64,000 nucleotides of DNA, from positions 186,001 to 250,000 of the forward strand of contig NZ_VIRG01000060.1 in NCBI RefSeq assembly GCF_008107695.1, read 5' to 3'. Position 1 is the stretch's first letter. Every line of letters begins with the position of its first letter. The position numbers and the translations under genes were made by a program. This document shows positions 1-7,872 of the stretch, one piece after another. The notes under the pieces were generated by a model. It was not told the DNA's origin. It worked only from the letters and a program-made list of their open reading frames with translations, and searched no databases. Source of the DNA: Stappia sp. BW2. GTDB lineage: Bacteria; Pseudomonadota; Alphaproteobacteria; Rhizobiales; Stappiaceae.

Positions 1-141
1 CTGACGGCTGTCCGCGCCAGCGGTATGCAGGCACAAAACCGGGCGCCCGCTGCCAGCTTCCTCAAAATACACCCGGTTTTTCCGGCCGCCCACCTCAATG
101 GTGACGTAACGCCCGCATATGCTCTCGATCTTCGCGCTCAT
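1..141 (-). CDS. Alpha/beta hydrolase, N-terminal fragment (runs off the left edge)
   Basis: Reading the minus strand from an ATG at 139-141 gives 47 residues and then the window ends. The fragment has a short strand-rich start followed by GSGRPVLCLHTAGADSRQ, the first core strand and HxxG-type oxyanion loop of alpha/beta-hydrolase-fold enzymes. The nucleophile elbow and the Asp/His of the triad lie outside the window, so substrate class cannot be given. Its start codon overlaps the stop of the upstream SCP2-like gene (ATGA), so the two are translationally coupled and probably work together. The fold call is fairly safe; lactonase, esterase or C-C hydrolase cannot be told apart. Confidence 0.7.
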   Translation of the reverse strand, partial: MSAKIESICGRYVTIEVGGRKNRVYFEEAGSGRPVLCLHTAGADSRQ

Positions 142-512
142 TTGTTTCTCACCTCGCGTCCGAGAGCCATGAATTCCTTGAAAAACCGGAGGTTCTTGAC
201 CAGGATCAGAATGTCCCCGTCGATGCGGGCGCGGCCCATTTTGACCAGGCCGAATATGTCGTGATATCCGGGCTCCGGAATGTCCTGCCAGAAGGCATCA
301 AGTGCCGCGCTGTCGGTCTTCAGTGCAAAGCGCCAGGGCGTCTTGCGGCTTATTCCGGCGCGAATGGATGACACAATGCCGCGGTCGAAGTGGATGTAAT
401 ATTCCTCTTCTCCCACCTGCAGGAGCACGGTTTCTGAAAACAGGCTGCCCAGCCTTCGAAGATGCGCTTTTTCGGCCAGAAGCCGAGCCATTTCCTGCAA
501 CATATCAAGCAT
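138..512 (-). CDS. Small SCP2-like (sterol-carrier-type) protein
   Basis: Encodes about 124 residues. I place the start at the ATG at 510-512 because GGAAGG lies five bases before it; an ATG seven codons upstream (533) is the alternative and has weaker spacing. The body has the SCP2-like pattern: an amphipathic helix, a strand LLQVGEEEYYIHF, then a short segment around GLVKMGRARIDGDILILVKNLRFFKEFMALG. Such proteins bind hydrophobic ligands and often accompany alpha/beta hydrolases in aromatic or lipid catabolic operons. The stop overlaps the next start (ATGA). Its promoter region is shared with the intradiol dioxygenase on the other strand. No signal peptide or membrane segment is visible, so it is probably cytoplasmic. 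The family call is moderate; ligand unknown. Confidence 0.6.
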   Translation of the reverse strand: MLDMLQEMARLLAEKAHLRRLGSLFSETVLLQVGEEEYYIHFDRGIVSSIRAGISRKTPWRFALKTDSAALDAFWQDIPEPGYHDIFGLVKMGRARIDGDILILVKNLRFFKEFMALGREVRNK

Positions 513-585
513 ATGAACCTTCCGGGTTCTCATCCAGTCAGACGCCAGCTTGATCCGCTTGAACGGCTGGATTCAAGGTCGCTGA

Positions 586-644
586 AAGTATCGGCCGATA
601 CTTGGAGATAATGGCAATGTGGGGCAAAAGTATCGAGCGATACT
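586..644. promoter_or_regulatory. Two copies of an AGTATCG-N2-CGATACT operator
   Basis: A perfect 18-bp palindrome, AAGTATCGGCCGATACTT, spans 586-603, and a second copy, AGTATCGAGCGATACT, spans 629-644. Both have the same 7-bp arms, and their starts are 42 bp apart, about four helical turns, so two dimers would bind the same DNA face. They lie in the divergent promoter region between the SCP2-like gene and the intradiol dioxygenase. Arms and spacing fit a TetR-, GntR- or MarR-type dimer rather than the T-N11-A pattern of LysR proteins. The cognate regulator is not evident in the window. Confidence 0.75.
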
Positions 645-751
645 AAACCGCGTCTTGGACTATGCTCCCGCTTGCGGAAACATTGGTTCCCATACCGGCG
701 GATAATGGGAAGAAACACCGCCGTCGTTTGAAGGTTCAAGAGGAGGAACCA

Positions 752-1621
752 ATGCGGAATGTCACCATCGAAAACGTCACCGATCTCGTGATCGGCTCAC
801 TTGGCGAGAACGGCGAGATCACAGACAGGAATCGTCAGATCCTGTCAGCACTGGTTCGTCACCTCCACGACTTCTGCAAGGAGGTCAATCTGCAGCACCA
901 CGAGTTCCTGGGGGCGTGTGATTTCCTGGCGCGTGCTGGTCACGTGTGTGATGACAAGAGGCAGGAATTCATCCTTCTGGGCGATATCCTGGGCGTTGAA
1001 GTTCTGGTCGACATGCTCACCAACCGTGTCGGGGGAGCCGAGAGCGAGTCCACAATTCTCGGCCCGTTTTACCGCGAAAATCCGCCGGTTCTGCCGAAGG
1101 GTGCGTCCACGGTTCAGAAGCATTTCGACGATGAGGAATCTGTCTATTTCGAAGGCCATGTTCGCGACGCGGATGGCAGCCCGATTTCCGGAGTGATCAT
1201 CGACGTTTGGGAAGACGCGCCGAACGGCCTTTATGAAAACCATGATCCGGACCAGCCGGACTACAATCTGCGTGGACGGTTCATAACCGACGACAACGGA
1301 CACTATGCCTTCCGTGCCGTTCGCCCTGTGCCTTATCCGATCCCGGACAATGAAACCGCCGGCGAATTGCTGCGCGCGATGGGTCATCACCCGAACCGTC
1401 CGGGTCATATGCACTTTATCCTGTCCAGGGAGGGGTTCCGTCCGCTGGTCAGTCAGGTCTTCGACGGCAGCAGCGCGTGGCTCGACGATGACAGCGTCTT
1501 CGCTGTCAAGCAAAGCCTGGTCGCTGAATTCAAACCGGCTGGCGATGATTTGGATACGGACTTGCACGTGGAATTCGACTTCACCCTGAAACGGGAAGCC
1601 GTCGCGATGGCCGCGGAATAA
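752..1621 (+). CDS. Intradiol ring-cleavage dioxygenase (hydroxyquinol/catechol 1,2-dioxygenase type)
   Basis: A 289-residue non-heme Fe(III) enzyme that cleaves a catechol or hydroxyquinol ring between the two hydroxyls. The start is the ATG preceded by AGAGGAGG; the reading frame stays open upstream, but no better start is seen. The N-terminal helical domain (about residues 1-100, with RHLHDFCKEV and DDKRQEFILLGDILGVE) is the dimerisation domain of this family. The catalytic domain holds the four ligands: Tyr in NGLYENH, Tyr in PVPYPIPD, and the two His of RPGHMHF. Sequence around the ligands is closer to hydroxyquinol dioxygenases than to CatA. A textbook terminator follows at once, so it is a single-gene transcript, with a LysR gene next downstream. 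Two operator dyads lie upstream. A second, divergent paralogue lies at 8941-9798. Substrate preference is inferred. Confidence 0.9.
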   Translation: MRNVTIENVTDLVIGSLGENGEITDRNRQILSALVRHLHDFCKEVNLQHHEFLGACDFLARAGHVCDDKRQEFILLGDILGVEVLVDMLTNRVGGAESESTILGPFYRENPPVLPKGASTVQKHFDDEESVYFEGHVRDADGSPISGVIIDVWEDAPNGLYENHDPDQPDYNLRGRFITDDNGHYAFRAVRPVPYPIPDNETAGELLRAMGHHPNRPGHMHFILSREGFRPLVSQVFDGSSAWLDDDSVFAVKQSLVAEFKPAGDDLDTDLHVEFDFTLKREAVAMAAE

Positions 1622-1640
1622 CAACAGCAGCCCAACTTTG

Positions 1641-1668
1641 GCCCCGGCTTTGCCGGGGCTTTTCTTTT
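1641..1668 (+). terminator. Rho-independent terminator of the intradiol dioxygenase gene
   Basis: GCCCCGGC (1641-1648), a TTT loop, GCCGGGGC (1652-1659), then TTTTCTTTT. An 8-bp all-GC stem followed by a T run is the textbook form, 19 bases after the stop codon. Confidence 0.93.
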
Positions 1669-1702
1669 GTCGAGGGATGTGTCCATGTAGGTGGATGAAC
1701 CG

Positions 1703-2605
1703 ATGGAGAAAAGCTTGAATATCAAGCAAATGAGCTATTTCATCGCCGTCGCTGAAGAACTTCATTTTGGCCGGGCAGCCGAACGGCTGAATGTCGCCCA
1801 GCCTCCCTTGAGCCGTCAGATCAAGCAGATTGAGGAAGAACTTGGCGCCCTGCTTTTCAACCGGGGGCGCAACGCGGTCACGCTCACCCAGGCGGGGGAA
1901 CGGCTCTATGTCCGGCTGCAGAAGATCCTTGCCGATCTGGAGGACACCAAGCTGGAAATCAAGCGCCTTGGCCAGGGCGCAGAAGGGCGTCTTCGGATAG
2001 GCTTCGTCGGATCCTCGACCTATGGCGTGTTGCCTACCATCATCAAGTCGTTCAGAGCGAATTTTCCGCAGGTCAACCTGAGCCTGCTGCCCATGAACAA
2101 TGCCCAATTGCATCGGGCGTTGATCCGGCGCGAAATCGATATTGCGTTCGCCCGTCCGGCGCTGAACGATCTCGAATTCACGACGCGCCATCTCAGCAAG
2201 GAAGACATTGTGGCAGCCGTGCCGGACACGCTGGAAACAGCTTCGAACGGCGTGGTCTCGGGTGAGGAGGTCGCCGCGAATAACACCATTTTGTATCCCG
2301 AGTATCCACGGCCGAGCTTTGCCGATTTCATCATCGACAATTTCGAACGCCAGGGCATTCAGCTCACCAAGCGCGTCTTCACCATGGATCTGCAGACCGC
2401 GCTCAGTCTCGTTGCCATCGGCGAGGGCATTTGCATCGTGCCGGCGACGGTTGCCAGCACACGGCGGGTCGGTATCAAGTTCATGAAGATAGGGCTGAAA
2501 CTGGAGCAGACGGCCTTGTCTCTGAACCATCGGCTGGATGAGCGTGGTGTGCAGGTCAACAAATTTGTCACCATCGCCCAACAGGTTGCGAGAAAGACCA
2601 TCTAG
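1703..2605 (+). CDS. LysR-family transcriptional regulator (CatR/BenM-like)
   Basis: A 300-residue LysR-type regulator. The N-terminal winged HTH is clear: MSYFIAVAEELHFGRAAERL, then LNVAQPPLSRQIKQIEEELG and LFNRGRNAVTLTQAGERL. The rest is a two-lobed periplasmic-binding-like effector domain beginning about residue 90 (EGRLRIGFVGSSTYGVLPTII). I chose the ATG at 1703; an in-frame GTG at 1691 would add four residues. LysR proteins next to intradiol dioxygenases and cycloisomerases usually respond to a muconate or the ring substrate and activate those genes. The gene lies between the dioxygenase (same strand, after a terminator) and the cycloisomerase (opposite strand, convergent), so it could serve either. 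No obvious terminator follows in 2606-2820. Confidence 0.92.
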   Translation: MEKSLNIKQMSYFIAVAEELHFGRAAERLNVAQPPLSRQIKQIEEELGALLFNRGRNAVTLTQAGERLYVRLQKILADLEDTKLEIKRLGQGAEGRLRIGFVGSSTYGVLPTIIKSFRANFPQVNLSLLPMNNAQLHRALIRREIDIAFARPALNDLEFTTRHLSKEDIVAAVPDTLETASNGVVSGEEVAANNTILYPEYPRPSFADFIIDNFERQGIQLTKRVFTMDLQTALSLVAIGEGICIVPATVASTRRVGIKFMKIGLKLEQTALSLNHRLDERGVQVNKFVTIAQQVARKTI

Positions 2606-2820
2606 GGTTTGGCCCCCTGAATGAAAGGGTTTCACCGCGTGTCGTCAGCATGCCTGACCGGGCATAAAGCCCGCTTCACTCACCCGTCCTAACGCCATTT
2701 CATCTTTATTTATGGGGCCACATCCCAGCGCCGTTCGGCCCTGAAAACCGGGTCGCAAGCGTCGGAGACCCGGCCCCCTTCCAGTCGCTTTCCAGCAAAC
2801 CTCTCGAGTCCAATTCAGGA

Positions 2821-3975
2821 TCACGACACTTTCGCGACCGTTCGTACCTTGCTGACGGCAGAATCGCGACGGTAGAAGTTGACCTTGTCCATATCCAGAT
2901 CGACGCCGTTGCCGTCTCCTTGTGGGACATGCACGTGAAAGTCGCCGAACCGGATCGGTTGTTGCAGGATCTCATCGGTGAAGAGAAGCGGACCGAAGAA
3001 TTCACAGCCCCAGTCCAACCGGTCTGCGCAGGCGAACACATGCAGCGCCGCGGCTGTTCCCAGACCGCTCTCCAGCATGGTGCCGCCATAGACGCCGATA
3101 CCGGAAGCGTTGGCCAGCGCGCAGACCTCCTGGGCTCGCTTCAGGCCGCCCGACTGCATTATCTTGACGGCAAAGACATCGGCTGCGCGGGCACTTGCAA
3201 CCTTCTGCGCAGTCACAGGGCCACTCAGGGCCTCGTCGGCCATGATTGCGACGCGGTATCCAGCCGTCAGCTCGGCCATGGCCGCGATGTCCGTTGCGGC
3301 CACCGGCTGTTCGATCAGGTCGATACCGATTTCATCAAGACCGGCCACGCCCCACCGTGCTTCGGTCAGAGACCAGGCCTGATTGACATCCACCCGGATG
3401 CTAGCCTGATCGCCGAGCGCGGCCTTGATCGCCGCCACATGCTCGATGTCGTGGCGAACTGGCCGTTTGCCAATCTTGAGCTTGAAGATGTTGTGACGGC
3501 GCGAGGCAATCATCTCCTTGGCTTCTTCGATGTCCGTTTCCGCCGTGCCGCTGGCAAGTGTCCAGGCGACGGGCATGGAGGTTCGAAGCGCGCCGCCGAA
3601 CAAGGCGCTCAGCGACATGTTTCGCCGGCGTGCGAAGCCGTCCCAAAGCGCCATCTCGACTGCCGCCCGGGCAATGGGATTGCCGCGAACGGATCGTTCG
3701 ATCATTGCAATCAGCGCGTTGGGGTTGTCCCCGTCGGCTTTCAGGATCAGCGGGGCAATGTAATCCTGGATCGCGGAACAGATGCTTTCCGGGCTTTCGC
3801 TGCAGTAGCTCAACCCACCAATCGTGGTGCCTTCTCCTGTGCCGATGGAACCATCGGAAAAGCGGATCTGGACGATCACAAACGATTGCTTCCGCATGGT
3901 TGTCATCGCAAGGACATGACCGCGAATGGTCGGCACGTCGAGAATGATGACTTCAATCGTGTCGATATGGGGCAA
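2821..3975 (-). CDS. Muconate cycloisomerase-like enolase-superfamily enzyme
   Basis: A 384-residue mandelate racemase/muconate lactonizing enzyme family protein. I start it at the TTG at 3973-3975, six bases after GGAGG; the open frame extends 31 codons further with non-family sequence. The capping domain (about residues 1-130) has the MLE start IDTIEVIILDVPTIRGH. The barrel domain has the KxK pair in FKLKIGK, metal ligands in VDVNQAW, IEQP and MADEAL, and the second catalytic Lys in FAVKIMQSGGL. This is the syn-cycloisomerase/dipeptide-epimerase arrangement. Next to an intradiol dioxygenase, turning a cis,cis-muconate into a muconolactone is the likely job. The specific muconate (plain, chloro-, methyl- or hydroxy-) cannot be read from sequence. 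It is separated from the downstream dehydrogenase operon by a strong hairpin. Confidence 0.85.
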   Translation of the reverse strand: MPHIDTIEVIILDVPTIRGHVLAMTTMRKQSFVIVQIRFSDGSIGTGEGTTIGGLSYCSESPESICSAIQDYIAPLILKADGDNPNALIAMIERSVRGNPIARAAVEMALWDGFARRRNMSLSALFGGALRTSMPVAWTLASGTAETDIEEAKEMIASRRHNIFKLKIGKRPVRHDIEHVAAIKAALGDQASIRVDVNQAWSLTEARWGVAGLDEIGIDLIEQPVAATDIAAMAELTAGYRVAIMADEALSGPVTAQKVASARAADVFAVKIMQSGGLKRAQEVCALANASGIGVYGGTMLESGLGTAAALHVFACADRLDWGCEFFGPLLFTDEILQQPIRFGDFHVHVPQGDGNGVDLDMDKVNFYRRDSAVSKVRTVAKVS

Positions 3976-4167
3976 GTGTTTCCTCCGGGAGTGTTTCCCG
4001 GAGATTGACCGAATTAGACCGTTCGATCCATCACCGCCGTGGTCTTGGGTAATACTCAGATGATGCAAAACGTGAATGTTGAAGAATTGGCCGTTTGTTC
4101 AAAAATAGGCTGCCTGCCCTTCAAGGGTGAGGCTGCCCATAAAGGCGGCATCGCGCAGCATAGAGTT

Positions 4168-4202
4168 GACACCGGTGCGCGGAAGCGTCGGGCACCGGTG
4201 TC
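4168..4202 (-). terminator. Hairpin after the aldehyde dehydrogenase gene
   Basis: A perfect 11-bp inverted repeat, GACACCGGTGC (4168-4178) and GCACCGGTGTC (4192-4202), with a 13-base loop. It lies 26 bases past the aldehyde dehydrogenase stop in the minus direction. No T run follows, so it could act as a Rho-assisted or 3'-end-stabilising structure. Confidence 0.65.
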
Positions 4203-4228
4203 TGCAGTTTGAAAGCAAGCGACAGGCT

Positions 4229-5734
4229 TTATGAGTAGGCAACGCAGACCGACTTGGTCTCCAGGTAGTTGTCGAGCGCACCAGAGCCATGTTCGCGGCC
4301 GAGTCCCGACTGCTTGAAACCGCCAAAGGGCATGTTCTGATCCGGAATATTGTGGCTGTTGACCCAGACAGTTCCCGACTTGATGCGCGGTACGAGGTTC
4401 ATCACCCGGTTGATGTCACGGGTCCAGACGGAGGCACCCAGCCCGAAGCGGGTATCGTTGGCCATTGCCACGGCTTCGTCTTCGCTGTCGAAGGGCGTGA
4501 TGGTGGCGACCGGACCGAAGACTTCGTCCTGCATCAGGCTGGAGCCGCTGCGCGCATCTGTAAACAATTGCGGGGCCACGAAATAGCCGCCGCCGTTCGG
4601 AACGGACAGATCCAGAAGCGGCGTCGCTCCATCTGCGATGCCTTTCTTGACGGCCGAGGTGACATGCTTGTGATGCTTGGCGGAAACCACCGGGTTGATG
4701 TGATGCGCAGGGTCAAGACCAGGGCCGATGGACAGGCTTGAGACGATGCCCTTCAGGGTCGCAAGCGCTTCCTCGTAGATACCCTTCTGGATGTAGAGGC
4801 GCGTGCCCGCACAGCAGGTCTGGCCTGTGTTCAGAAAGACGCCGATGCCGGTTGCGGGGCCGAGCAGGGACAAGTCCATGTCATCGAAGAATACCATCGG
4901 GGCCTTGCCGCCCAACTCCAGCGTGACCGATTTGACGTCCTGCATCGCCTGAATGCCGATCAGCTTGCCGGTTTCCGTGGAGCCTGTGAAGGTGATCTTG
5001 TTGACGCCCGGATGTTTGACCAGGGCCGCTCCGGTGCCACCATCGCCGGTCACGACGTTGACGACACCGTCCGGGAAACCGGCCTCGCGCACCAGTTCAG
5101 CCAGGCGCATCGAGGTCAGCGGGGTTTCTTCGGCCGGCTTCAGCACAACCGTGCAACCGGCGGCAAGTGCAGGGGCAATCTTCCACACCGCCATGTTGAG
5201 CGGGAAGTTCCACGGGGTGATGGCGGCGACGACGCCGACAGGTTCCTTGCGGGTGAAGGCGGTGTATTTGGTTCCCGGCGGTATGGCGATGGACACGTCG
5301 AGGGTTTCGCCACGGATCTTGGTGGCCCACCCGGCCATGTATCGCAGATATTCAGCGGAGGACAGCACCTCGATCAGGCGCGACATCATGATCGACTTGC
5401 CATTTTCGAGCGTTTCAAGCTGGGCCAGTTCCTCGCCGTTTTCCTCGATCAAATCGGCCAGTTTGAGCATCAGCCGCGTGCGTTCAGCCGCCGGCATTCC
5501 GCTCCAGGCGCCGTCAAGGGCAGCGCGTGCGGCCTTGACCGCGTCATCAACATCCGCCTTGCCAGCAGAGGGAACGTTGGCGAGAACGGATCCGTCCGCC
5601 GGATTGTGAACGTCGAACGTCTCACCGCTTCCCGAAACGCTCTTGCCGCCGATGAGCATCTGCGGCTTCCGCAGAAAGCTGGTGACATCCGTGCTGATGC
5701 CGGATGGGGCCTGGTCTGGTGCGCCAATACGCAT
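4229..5734 (-). CDS. NAD(P)-dependent aldehyde dehydrogenase
   Basis: A 501-residue ALDH-superfamily enzyme of normal length, oxidising an aldehyde to its carboxylate with NAD(P)+. Visible landmarks are the cofactor and active-site segment ITPWNFPLNMAVWKIAPALAAG, the general base Glu in VTLELGGKAPM, the catalytic Cys near residue 305 in NTGQTCCAGTRLYI, and the C-terminal FGPVATI and MPFGGFKQSGLGRE. The sequence resembles the phenylacetaldehyde/betaine-aldehyde branch, but the substrate is not determined. It is the last gene of the minus-strand run that starts with a class III aminotransferase at 12267. Transaminase plus dehydrogenase is a standard way to turn a primary amine into an acid, so the aldehyde may come from that enzyme. 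Gap to tctA is 27 bases. Confidence 0.92.
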   Translation of the reverse strand: MRIGAPDQAPSGISTDVTSFLRKPQMLIGGKSVSGSGETFDVHNPADGSVLANVPSAGKADVDDAVKAARAALDGAWSGMPAAERTRLMLKLADLIEENGEELAQLETLENGKSIMMSRLIEVLSSAEYLRYMAGWATKIRGETLDVSIAIPPGTKYTAFTRKEPVGVVAAITPWNFPLNMAVWKIAPALAAGCTVVLKPAEETPLTSMRLAELVREAGFPDGVVNVVTGDGGTGAALVKHPGVNKITFTGSTETGKLIGIQAMQDVKSVTLELGGKAPMVFFDDMDLSLLGPATGIGVFLNTGQTCCAGTRLYIQKGIYEEALATLKGIVSSLSIGPGLDPAHHINPVVSAKHHKHVTSAVKKGIADGATPLLDLSVPNGGGYFVAPQLFTDARSGSSLMQDEVFGPVATITPFDSEDEAVAMANDTRFGLGASVWTRDINRVMNLVPRIKSGTVWVNSHNIPDQNMPFGGFKQSGLGREHGSGALDNYLETKSVCVAYS

Positions 5735-5761
5735 GAATGATCCTCCTTCAGGTCGTCTGCT

Positions 5762-7270
5762 TCACTGCGCAAGCGCAGTGGTTTCCTTGTTGTGTTTTTT
5801 CTGGAGCCGTTCGCGGATGCTGTTAAGCACGCTGACCACGACGATAAGAACGATGGCCGCTGCCAGAAGGCCTGAAATCGGCCGGTTGACGAAGTCCAGC
5901 GGACCGTTGATCTGGGCCATGGAAGCCCTGAGCTTCACTTCCATGATGCCGCCGAGCACCATGCCGAGGATGATCGGCACGATGGGAAGGTTGAGCCGCT
6001 TCAAAATCAGCCCGAAGACACCGAAGCCGGCAGCGATCAGGCAGTCGATCGATGAGTTCCTGAGCGAATAGACACCGACGAAACTCAGGATCAGGATGCC
6101 CATGCCAAGGAACCGTGTCGGCACCTTGATCAACCGGATCAGAAGATTGGAAGACCCGAGCATGAAGATGATCACGATCACATTGAGTAGCAGCAAGGCG
6201 ATATACAGGGCGTAGACGAAGTGAAGCTGACCCTGAAACAGGGCAGGGCCCGGCACCACGTTGTGGACGTAGAAGACCGACAACATCATGGCCGTCAGCG
6301 CCTCGCCCGGAATGCCGAGGGCCAGGAGGGGAATGAGGGCCGCGGCCGGAACCGCGTTGTTTGCACTTTCGGAAGCGACCAGTCCTTCCGGACTGCCTTT
6401 GCCGAAAAGCTCCGGAGCTTTGGAGGTGCGCCGCGCCGCTGTGTAGCTGAAGAATTGCGCGGTGAACTCGCCGACACCGGGGATCATGCCCATAAGCACG
6501 CCGAAGCCGCCGCCTGTGGCTGCAATCCGCTTGTAGCGGAAGACTTCGCGGATGGCTGAGCTCATCTTGCCCTTGACCCCATCCATCTTCGGAGACGCGT
6601 TCGGCTCGACCATCAGCAGGAAAGCCTGACTGATTGCGAACAGACCAAGGACCACAACGATCAGATCGAGCCCGGAGGTCAGCCAGGTCAATCCGAAGGT
6701 GAAGCGCATGGTGAAATTCACCGGTTCCATGCCGACCGAATTCAGCAAGATCCCGAGACCGGCGAGCATCCCGGCCGCTGCGATCTGGCCCTTGTGCGCC
6801 ACAATCACGAGAGTGATGCCGAGCAGTGCAGCGAGAAAGATTTCCCGGGAGCCGAACATTGGGGCGATTTTCGCCAGAACCGGCGAGAGCAGGATGAGCA
6901 GCACGATCGAAAGGATGGCGCCGAAGAAGGAGGCGCCATAGGCCAGCCCGAGCGCGCGCAGAGCCTCGCCGCGCTGGGTCATCGGGTAACCGTCGTAGGT
7001 CGTGAGCGCGTTGACCGCTGTCCCCGGGGTGTTGATCAGGATGGCTGGCAGGGAGCCGCCATACATGGAAGACCCGTAGATGCCGAGCAGCAGGGTCAAT
7101 CCGACCAGCGGATCGAGCGAGAAAGTCGCCGGCAGCAGGACGGCGATGGCGACCGCCGGTCCGACCCCCGGAATTGCGCCTATTATGACGCCGCCGATGG
7201 ACCCCAGGAGCAAGGCGGCAATAACCTGCCAGGACAGGACAAGATCGAGCGCTTGAAGCAGAACATGCAT
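5762..7270 (-). CDS. tctA: TTT transporter large permease TctA
   Basis: A 502-residue integral membrane protein with about 12 hydrophobic segments. The TctA hallmarks are present: GSIGGVIIGAIPGVGPAVAIAVLLP near the N-terminus, YGSSMYGGSLPAILINTPGTA, and MGMIPGVGEFTAQFFSY with ASESANNAVPAAALIPLLALGIPG in the second half. It forms the transport channel of a tripartite tricarboxylate transporter driven by a cation gradient. It follows tctB by 12 bases and precedes the aldehyde dehydrogenase by 27 bases. In the same run are a ring-cleavage dioxygenase and maleylacetate reductase, so the likely cargo is an aromatic or short organic acid rather than citrate; that is inference. Confidence 0.94.
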   Translation of the reverse strand: MHVLLQALDLVLSWQVIAALLLGSIGGVIIGAIPGVGPAVAIAVLLPATFSLDPLVGLTLLLGIYGSSMYGGSLPAILINTPGTAVNALTTYDGYPMTQRGEALRALGLAYGASFFGAILSIVLLILLSPVLAKIAPMFGSREIFLAALLGITLVIVAHKGQIAAAGMLAGLGILLNSVGMEPVNFTMRFTFGLTWLTSGLDLIVVVLGLFAISQAFLLMVEPNASPKMDGVKGKMSSAIREVFRYKRIAATGGGFGVLMGMIPGVGEFTAQFFSYTAARRTSKAPELFGKGSPEGLVASESANNAVPAAALIPLLALGIPGEALTAMMLSVFYVHNVVPGPALFQGQLHFVYALYIALLLLNVIVIIFMLGSSNLLIRLIKVPTRFLGMGILILSFVGVYSLRNSSIDCLIAAGFGVFGLILKRLNLPIVPIILGMVLGGIMEVKLRASMAQINGPLDFVNRPISGLLAAAIVLIVVVSVLNSIRERLQKKHNKETTALAQ

Positions 7271-7282
7271 CGGAAGCGTCCT

Positions 7283-7822
7283 TTAGAAATTCACCATGAA
7301 GGTGCTGCGTAGGGAAGGCGGCAGATACTGATAGATTGCGCCGCCGGGCAGCTTGACGCCGAGACCGGTCTTGAAGACCAGGACAACGGCGACGGCAAAG
7401 ACAGCCGCAAGACCGAGTTCCTGCCAGGATCTGAAGCCCAGCCGAGCCGAAAGCGCGACAGCGAAGGCCACGGTTCCCGGCAGATACCCGAGATAGGGCA
7501 CGGCGAAGACGTAGACGACAAACCAGGCGACATATTCCAGCGAGCGACCCCACAGAAGGACCTCTTTCAGCCTGCCGGGCAGACGCGGAGCATTCAGCGT
7601 GGTTATCAGATGGAACCCGCCGAACAGCAGCATCATGCCGACGCCGATCAGGGGCCAGAAACCCGGTTCGGAGACAAACTCCTTGTTACCGAGAAACTTG
7701 GCCTGGCTCGGAAGAGCGGCGGCGGCAAGAGCCGCAAGCACCAGAAAGGCAACAGCGAAAACCAGATCGCCCGGACGCCGCTCGCGACGAAACATCGCGA
7801 GAAAGGAAAGAATACGTATCAT
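7283..7822 (-). CDS. tctB: TTT transporter small permease TctB
   Basis: A 179-residue membrane protein with four hydrophobic segments (around DLVFAVAFLVLAALAAAAL, FWPLIGVGMMLLFGGFHLI, YVAWFVVYVFAVPYLGYLPGTVAFAVAL and LGLAAVFAVAVVLVFKTGLGVKLP). The pattern E(P)GFWPLIG and the late YLGYLPGT are typical of TctB. It assists TctA in the inner membrane. It sits between tctC (50-base gap) and tctA (12-base gap) in normal order. The sequence is weakly conserved in this family, so context carries part of the call. Confidence 0.9.
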   Translation of the reverse strand: MIRILSFLAMFRRERRPGDLVFAVAFLVLAALAAAALPSQAKFLGNKEFVSEPGFWPLIGVGMMLLFGGFHLITTLNAPRLPGRLKEVLLWGRSLEYVAWFVVYVFAVPYLGYLPGTVAFAVALSARLGFRSWQELGLAAVFAVAVVLVFKTGLGVKLPGGAIYQYLPPSLRSTFMVNF

Positions 7823-7872
7823 GAAGTGACCACCCTGTTCGGGGCCGAGGGACTGACCCTGGCCCGAGAGGC

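Noticed and set aside
845-2635. A 596-codon open frame on the minus strand
   Set aside because: It lies antisense across an intradiol dioxygenase and a LysR gene with clear motifs; its translation has no family pattern and reflects GC-biased third positions.
5823-7553. A 576-codon minus-strand frame overlapping tctA and tctB
   Set aside because: It is in another frame of the same strand, rich in Arg and Pro, with no membrane segments, while the real tctA and tctB frames have full family signatures.
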